Below, piece after piece: positions 14,869 through 19,442 of a DNA stretch of 19,442 bases. The stretch is from Lachnospiraceae bacterium UBA7027 (GTDB taxonomy: Bacteria > Bacillota > Clostridia > Lachnospirales > Lachnospiraceae). The position numbers were made by a program, and so were the translations under genes. The notes under the pieces were generated by a model. The model ran no database searches. It saw only the letters and a program-made list of their open reading frames with translations, and was not told where the DNA came from. Position 1 is the stretch's first letter. Each line of letters opens with the position of its first letter. The DNA lies in the NCBI GenBank assembly GCA_002494135.1, contig DLBG01000065.1, forward strand, positions 1-19,442. Direction: 5' to 3'.

Positions 14869-15912
14869 ATGGCGGAAAAAATTGATAAAAAACAGGTGAA
14901 AGAAGAAGTCCGGGAAATCCAGATTAAAGGAATTCTTGAATCCGGGAAAGCGTCAACCAAAGAAGAAGCGCTTGCGGTTTTGAAAAAGGAGACCCGGGCG
15001 AAATACTTTAAGAAGATCTGGAATGACAAAGGATTCTATCTTATGTTCATTCCCGTGGCCGTTCTGGTAATTTTGATTTACTACTGGCCCATGCTCGGAA
15101 TCCGCTTTGCATTCATGGACTATAAGCCGGTAGGCGGACCCAGATGGGTAGGTCTTGCAAACTTCCAGAAGATGTTTTCCACGACCGCGTTCTGGACATC
15201 TTTCGGAAACACACTCTTCTTAAGTATCATGAAGCTGATACTGACCACATTTACATCGGTTATCGTATCGGTATTCTTAAATGAAATGCGTCTTTTATGG
15301 GCAAAGAAAACGCTGCAGACACTTATTTATCTCCCTCACTTTATGTCATGGGCAGTAGTTGCAGCGATTTTCTCCTTGATGTTAAGCCCTTCTTCAACCG
15401 GTATGATTAACGGTATTTTAAAGGATTTAAATGTTATCGATCCGGAAGGTTCGGGAATTTACTTCCTGGCAAACAAAGGATGGTGGCGCCCGATCTTCTT
15501 CCTGATAAATATCTGGAAGGAAACAGGATGGGGAACCGTTATTTTCCTGGCCACCTTATCGGGAATCAACCCGGAATTATATGAAGCAGCGGAAATTGAC
15601 GGTGCAACCAGAATGCAGAAAATCTGGTATGTAACTGTACCGGCTCTTGCACAGACCATCATTATCGTTTTGATTCTGAACCTTGCAAAAGTTATGAATA
15701 TGTTCGAATCCGTATTCGTATTATATAACTCTGCAGTATATGATGTTTCGGATGTTATCTCCACATACATCTACAGACAGACATTTACCATTGCCCTCCC
15801 GAACTATGGATATACAACGGCAGTCGGCCTCTTTAAGTCACTTGTCGGCGGCGGCCTTGTAATCCTTTGCAACTGGGCTAGCAAAAAGATCCGCGGACGC
15901 GGAATTCTGTAA
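14869..15912 (+). CDS. Sugar ABC transporter permease, LplB type
   Basis: This 347-aa inner permease has about six membrane helices (roughly 55-340). The cytoplasmic EAA loop (EAAEIDGATRMQKIWYVTVP, about 241-260) contacts the ATPase. It pairs with the second permease to form the channel that takes sugar from the lipoprotein upstream. An unusually charged N-terminal extension of about 45 residues (rich in K and E, likely helical) precedes the first membrane segment near IWNDKGFYLMFIP. AGGAAGGG upstream of the ATG supports the start. No ATPase gene is near, as expected for this family, which uses a shared MsmX-type ATPase. High confidence for the family, less for the substrate. Confidence 0.92.
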   Translation: MAEKIDKKQVKEEVREIQIKGILESGKASTKEEALAVLKKETRAKYFKKIWNDKGFYLMFIPVAVLVILIYYWPMLGIRFAFMDYKPVGGPRWVGLANFQKMFSTTAFWTSFGNTLFLSIMKLILTTFTSVIVSVFLNEMRLLWAKKTLQTLIYLPHFMSWAVVAAIFSLMLSPSSTGMINGILKDLNVIDPEGSGIYFLANKGWWRPIFFLINIWKETGWGTVIFLATLSGINPELYEAAEIDGATRMQKIWYVTVPALAQTIIIVLILNLAKVMNMFESVFVLYNSAVYDVSDVISTYIYRQTFTIALPNYGYTTAVGLFKSLVGGGLVILCNWASKKIRGRGIL

Positions 15913-15933
15913 AAGGAAGGGAGGATACGAAAA

Positions 15934-16815
15934 ATGGCAAAAGAAGATAAAATTAAAATCGATACCATTTCTTCCGGAAAAAAATGGAAGGTTAGCGTAT
16001 TTGATATTGTAAATTACCTGGTATTTATTATTTTGGCACTGATTATCATGATACCGATCTGGAAGGTTTTGGTAGACTCATTAAACCAGGTAGGTGTATA
16101 TCAGTTTAAACTGATTCCGACCAAGTTTACACTGGATGGTTACAAAACCATTATCGGAACGAAAGCATTGTATCGTCCTTTCATTAACTCCGTGATTACT
16201 ACCCTTGCCGGTACTCTTGCTGGTCTTGCGGTTTCCACACTTGGAGGATATGTTCTTTCCCAGGATGATTTAAAGGGCAGAAGCGTAATCGCATATTTCC
16301 TTCTCTTTACAATGATTTTCTCCGGCGGTATGATTCCTGAATACCTCGTTATGAAGAAACTCCATTTGGTAAACTCCATGTGGATCCTGGTTGTAAAGCA
16401 TGCGGTAAACGTTTATAACATCATTCTGATGAAGAACTTCTTCGAAGGAATTCCGAAGGCTTTACATGACGCTGCGAGAATTGACGGATGTTCCGCAATG
16501 GGTATTTTCTTAAAAATCGTGCTTCCGCTTTCCAAGGCAGCACTTGCATCCATTGGTCTGATGTATGCGGTTACGGTTTGGAACGACTACTCAACCGTAA
16601 AGATTTACATTACGGATCCTGACCAGGTTAACTTCCAGTATAAGTTAAGAAACATGGTTATGGACGGTGATACCCCTACCACACAGTACAATGTATCGCA
16701 GTCAACCTTATATAACGCCGGAATTATCTCGGCAATCCTGCCGTTCATGATTCTGTATCCGTTCCTTCAGAAATACTTTGTTCAGGGTGTTAATATCGGT
16801 GCAGTGAAGGAGTAA
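15934..16815 (+). CDS. Sugar ABC transporter permease, LplC/YtcP type
   Basis: This 293-aa permease is of the MalG/LplC type. About six membrane helices are seen, with the EAA-type loop DAARIDGCSAMGIFLKIVLPLS (about 176-197). It forms a heterodimer with the preceding permease. GGAGG, within AAGGGAGGATAC, precedes the ATG; the gap from the first permease is 21 bp. The CE12 esterase starts 1 nt after its stop codon, so the two are translationally linked, suggesting that import and deacetylation are balanced. Confidence 0.93.
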   Translation: MAKEDKIKIDTISSGKKWKVSVFDIVNYLVFIILALIIMIPIWKVLVDSLNQVGVYQFKLIPTKFTLDGYKTIIGTKALYRPFINSVITTLAGTLAGLAVSTLGGYVLSQDDLKGRSVIAYFLLFTMIFSGGMIPEYLVMKKLHLVNSMWILVVKHAVNVYNIILMKNFFEGIPKALHDAARIDGCSAMGIFLKIVLPLSKAALASIGLMYAVTVWNDYSTVKIYITDPDQVNFQYKLRNMVMDGDTPTTQYNVSQSTLYNAGIISAILPFMILYPFLQKYFVQGVNIGAVKE

Positions 16816-16816
16816 T

Positions 16817-17545
16817 ATGGCAAAGATTTATTGGGCCGCTGATTCCACGGTTCAGTTTAACGGAATTGAAACATACCCCCAGACGGGTATGGGACAGACC
16901 TTACCGCTTTATTTGAAGCGTGATGTCGAAGTAATCAATTATGCGAAAAACGGACGGTCCACCAAAAGCTTTATTTCCGATGGCAGACTTTCTAAAATCG
17001 AAAGTGAGATTGGAACCGGAGATTTCCTCTTTATCCAGTTCGGTCACAATGATGAAAAAGAAAGTGATCCGTCCCGGTATACCAAGCCTTTCGAGGATTA
17101 TAAAGACAATCTTCACATCTATGTGAATGTGGCGCGCAAAGCAGGCGCGTACCCGGTTTTCATCACTCCTCTCGAAAGAAGATGCTATGAAAGCGAGCAT
17201 GTACTCGGACCCGGAAATCACGGAGAGTACGTGGCAGCCATGAAGGAGACCGCAAAGGAACTGGATGTTCCACTCGTGGATTTATACCTTGCATCGAGGG
17301 CAGCGCTGGAAGAAGCGGGAGCTTCGGTTACCGAAAGCTGGTATATGCATGTTCCTGCCGGAATTTATCCTTACAAACCTGACGGTCTTCAAACGGATAA
17401 TACTCATTTACAATATCCGGGAGCAGTGATTTATGCCGGAATGATTGCAAAAGGGCTTAAGGATTTAGGCGGAATTTATGCCGGACTGATTCGCGAAGAA
17501 TGGGATGGCGTTAGCAGATTATATTGCAAAGCCACGAATGAATAA
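16817..17545 (+). CDS. Rhamnogalacturonan acetylesterase, SGNH family (CE12 type)
   Basis: This 242-aa SGNH hydrolase resembles rhamnogalacturonan acetylesterases such as B. subtilis YesT/YesY. Block I is A-D-S-T (nucleophile S10, in WAADSTVQ), block II is NYAKNGRSTKSF (G46), block III is G-H-N-D (N78), and block V is D194-x-x-H197 in TDNTHLQ. It should remove acetyl groups from galacturonate in rhamnogalacturonan. No signal peptide, so it acts on imported oligomers in the cytoplasm, upstream of the lyase. AAGGAG lies within the preceding permease gene's end, and ATG 16817 is 1 nt after its stop. A terminator follows at 17573. Slightly short compared with some CE12 enzymes but complete. Confidence 0.88.
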   Translation: MAKIYWAADSTVQFNGIETYPQTGMGQTLPLYLKRDVEVINYAKNGRSTKSFISDGRLSKIESEIGTGDFLFIQFGHNDEKESDPSRYTKPFEDYKDNLHIYVNVARKAGAYPVFITPLERRCYESEHVLGPGNHGEYVAAMKETAKELDVPLVDLYLASRAALEEAGASVTESWYMHVPAGIYPYKPDGLQTDNTHLQYPGAVIYAGMIAKGLKDLGGIYAGLIREEWDGVSRLYCKATNE

Positions 17546-17572
17546 ACAGATACCTTAAAACATGATATGGGG

Positions 17573-17606
17573 GCTCGGGACAGAAACAAGTTGTTCCGGG
17601 CTTTTG
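17573..17606 (+). terminator. Intrinsic terminator of the importer-CE12 operon
   Basis: GCTCGGGACA (17573-17582) pairs with TGTTCCGGGC (17592-17601), a 10-bp stem with two G-U pairs and a 9-nt loop, followed by TTTT. It ends the importer operon and shows that the MATE gene beyond cannot start at the earlier in-frame ATG 17562. Confidence 0.8.
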
Positions 17607-17636
17607 TATATTCCAGGATTTTTTGAAATTGAAAAT

Positions 17637-18998
17637 ATGAGGAAGCAAATCAGTCAAAAAACCACACAGGAAATTCTGTCCGGCAGCTTAGTCAAGGCAA
17701 TTCTTGCGCTGTCGGTTCCGGTCATGATAAACAGTTTCCTTCAGACCATGTACAACCTGACGGATACTTACTGGCTCGGCAGACTCGGAACTTCGGAGCT
17801 TGCCGGTATTAACCTGATTACCCCGGTTCAGAATGTCATCGTAAATTTCGGCAGCGGACTTACCGTGGCCGGATCGGTTTTAATCGCCAGATACGTCGGA
17901 GCGGGTAAAACAGATGAGGCCAGATCTATGGCAAATCAGGTTTTTGCATCGGCAATGATTTTTGCAATTACCTGTTCGACGATTATTTTTTTCCTTTCCG
18001 GCCTGATTGTAAGCGCACTCGGAGCGGAAGGAGACGTGGCGGAAATCGCAACGGTCTATATCAGACTGGTCATTCTGGACATGCCGTTTTTATTCGCGGT
18101 CAATATGTTTCAGGCCATTCATCAGGCACGCGGAGATACGGTCCGTCCCATGCTGTTAAATTTTCTGGGAATATGCATCAATATGCTAGCGGATCCTCTC
18201 CTAATGGTTGTATTTCCGTTCGGTGCGGCGGGTGCGGCACTGGCTACGGTTTTTGCAAAGGCGGTGCCTGCCGTAATCGCGGTCATTCTGTTGCATAACC
18301 GGAAAAATGAAGTACATATCGATTTGCGCCATCTGAAATTCGAGAAATCGAAGCTGCATGACATTGTGGTCATCGGCCTTCCGAGCGCAATCGGCGGAAG
18401 CGTGACTCAGTTTGCGTTTCTGCTTCTTACGAAAAACGTTCTTGAATTCGGGAAAGGTGCCATGGCGGCATACGGAGTCGGGAATAAAATCAACGGTCTG
18501 ATTTCCCTTCCCTGTAACGGTGTCGGATCTGCGGTTGCCACCATAGTCAGCCAGAATATGGGAGCCGGTCAGGTAAAGAGAGCGCAGAAAGCATATAAAA
18601 TGGCTATGCTCGGAATTGTTCTGTTTTTACTGGTGGGAGGTTTTATTCTTTCCAGAGATCTGATCAGCATGACAATTGTTTCGATTTTTGCCAAGGAAAA
18701 AGACGTGGCGGTAATGGCGGCAGATTATCTTTCCATTCTGGCATTCTGGTGTTTCTTTAACGGAATTCATAATCCGACCATGGGCTTCTTCCAGGGGTGC
18801 GGACACACGGAGGTTACCATGGCGGTGGATGTGGCCAGACTTTGGATATTCCGTTTTGCCACGCTGTTTGTCTGCAGAAACCTGCTGCATATGGGAGTGG
18901 AGAGTATCTGGTATGCCGTGGTGGTATCCAATGCTTTAGCTCCGATGGTTTTGCTCATTGTATATTTTACGGGTTACTGGAAAAGAAAAAGAATCTGA
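17637..18998 (+). CDS. MATE family efflux transporter (second copy)
   Basis: This 453-aa membrane protein has about 12 hydrophobic helices in two MatE repeats (starting near ILALSVPVMINSFLQTMYNL and IVVIGLPSAIGGSVTQFAFL). The sequence differs from the first MATE gene (7709), so it is a separate paralogue and not a recent duplicate. The frame is open from ATG 17562, but the intervening sequence forms a terminator; ATG 17637, preceding RKQISQ, is the likely start. No good ribosome binding site or promoter is seen before it: AGGA at 17614 is too far. It may be weakly expressed or use another start. A plus-strand terminator follows at 19057. Cargo unknown. Confidence 0.88.
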   Translation: MRKQISQKTTQEILSGSLVKAILALSVPVMINSFLQTMYNLTDTYWLGRLGTSELAGINLITPVQNVIVNFGSGLTVAGSVLIARYVGAGKTDEARSMANQVFASAMIFAITCSTIIFFLSGLIVSALGAEGDVAEIATVYIRLVILDMPFLFAVNMFQAIHQARGDTVRPMLLNFLGICINMLADPLLMVVFPFGAAGAALATVFAKAVPAVIAVILLHNRKNEVHIDLRHLKFEKSKLHDIVVIGLPSAIGGSVTQFAFLLLTKNVLEFGKGAMAAYGVGNKINGLISLPCNGVGSAVATIVSQNMGAGQVKRAQKAYKMAMLGIVLFLLVGGFILSRDLISMTIVSIFAKEKDVAVMAADYLSILAFWCFFNGIHNPTMGFFQGCGHTEVTMAVDVARLWIFRFATLFVCRNLLHMGVESIWYAVVVSNALAPMVLLIVYFTGYWKRKRI

Positions 18999-19010
18999 AA
19001 ATATTTTCGC

Positions 19011-19042
19011 AAAAAAAAGAGGCATCTTCCGATGGAAGATGC
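19011..19042 (-). terminator. Intrinsic terminator for minus-strand transcription (transposase gene)
   Basis: GCATCTTCC (19022-19030) and GGAAGATGC (19034-19042) form a 9-bp stem with a 3-nt loop. The A8 run at 19011-19018 becomes a U-run only on the minus strand, so it terminates transcription coming from the right, i.e. from the transposase. Confidence 0.75.
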
Positions 19043-19056
19043 TTCAGACTACAGAC

Positions 19057-19103
19057 AAACCCATCTTTGAAACGTGTTATTTCAAGGTGGGTTTTCTTTT
19101 TTT
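19057..19103 (+). terminator. Intrinsic terminator of the second MATE gene
   Basis: AAACCCA (19057-19063) pairs with TGGGTTT (19088-19094), and the stem continues inward through TTGAAA/TTTCAA with a single bulge. A long T-rich tail follows (19092-19103 and beyond). Confidence 0.8.
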
Positions 19104-19109
19104 GTTTTT

Positions 19110-19442
19110 TCAAGCTATTTTTATTGAAAAAATTTTAATAATAGAAAAAATATGTGAAACAGCGCTTCCTATTAACCCCATTCTTTGCTTAATTCTTGCC
19201 AGCTTCTTTAAATTCATGCATGCAAATGTAAGCCCGACTTTCATCTCCATTCGAGCTTTTCCTATCATCTGCGTATATCGGAAACCATGTGCTTCTTTTG
19301 CCGTTCCGAAGTTTCTTTCGATTGTTTCTTTTCTCTTGGAATAGAGTTCTTTCATTCCAATGGTATGGCGTATGTCCTCGCAGATTTCCATATATTTTTC
19401 CCAAATATGTCTGGTTATTACTTTTACATGATTTTTAGATTC
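19110..19442 (-). CDS. IS1182-family transposase, C-terminal part (runs off the window)
   Basis: The last ~110 residues of a DDE transposase are encoded on the minus strand; the frame is open to the window edge, so the gene begins outside. Residues such as RKETIERNFGTAKEAHGFRY, with the final catalytic Glu region (ETIER), and GLTFACMNLKKLA are the typical C-terminal signature of IS1182-type (DDE_Tnp_1_6) transposases. The stop is TGA at 19110-19112. Everything visible is intact with no frameshift. The internal ATG at 19391 is not the true start, since similar sequence (ESKNHVKVITRHIWEKY) continues upstream. Confidence 0.85.
   Translation of the reverse strand, partial: ESKNHVKVITRHIWEKYMEICEDIRHTIGMKELYSKRKETIERNFGTAKEAHGFRYTQMIGKARMEMKVGLTFACMNLKKLARIKQRMGLIGSAVSHIFSIIKIFSIKIA
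19110..19442 (-). mobile_element. Insertion sequence, IS1182 type (left portion only)
   Basis: The element is inferred from the transposase fragment. Its left end should lie between the MATE gene (18998) and the transposase stop (19112). No terminal inverted repeat or target duplication could be identified, because the other end is outside the window. Confidence 0.6.

Noticed and set aside
7709..18998. Two MATE genes as ends of a duplicated or composite segment
   Set aside because: The two proteins differ clearly along their length, and no repeated flanking DNA was seen, so recent duplication is not supported.

Overview
The window looks like a chromosomal segment of a Gram-positive Firmicute, most likely a Lachnospiraceae-type gut or rumen bacterium. 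The basis is the gene content (LplA/LplB/LplC-type sugar ABC importer with a YesL protein, a PcRGLX/YetA-like lyase, a CcpA-type cre site, an IS1182-type transposase) and strong AGGAGG-like ribosome binding sites. The genus cannot be fixed from the sequence alone. No rRNA, tRNA, CRISPR array or riboswitch was recognised.

Left part (1-2191): after the terminator of an off-window gene come three same-strand genes: a class I SAM-dependent methyltransferase, a four-helix membrane protein of unknown function and an alpha/beta hydrolase. From 2192 to 2646 there is no intact gene, but a promoter, a ribosome binding site and a signal-peptide-encoding start lead into a frame-disrupted remnant. At 2647-3957 lies a secreted papain-like (C1) peptidase with a C-terminal lectin-like domain.

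Central and right parts (3971-17545): a pectin / rhamnogalacturonan oligosaccharide utilisation locus. An AraC-type regulator (minus) is divergent from a tightly packed plus-strand operon: KdgF-type cupin, PcRGLX/YetA-like exo-rhamnogalacturonan lyase, MATE transporter, beta-lactamase-fold serine hydrolase. A GH43 glycosidase (minus) converges on that operon and is divergent, with overlapping promoters, from a YesL/DUF624 membrane protein. Next comes the importer transcription unit: lipoprotein solute-binding protein (preceded by a promoter with a near-perfect cre site), two permeases and a CE12-type SGNH esterase, closed by an intrinsic terminator. None of the carbohydrate enzymes has a signal peptide, so the inferred scheme is: the binding protein and permeases import acetylated rhamnogalacturonan oligomers; CE12 deacetylates them, the lyase cleaves them to unsaturated galacturonate-containing products, GH43 trims arabinose/xylose-type side groups, and KdgF linearises the unsaturated uronate. 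The importer's ATPase is not in the window, as is usual for this family, which shares an MsmX-type ATPase.

Right end (17637-19442): a second MATE transporter, convergent terminators, and the C-terminal part of an IS1182-family transposase that runs off the window.

The most interesting feature is the translationally coupled lyase-MATE-serine hydrolase block inside a pectin operon. A MATE transporter and a beta-lactamase-fold enzyme have no obvious role in the textbook pathway.
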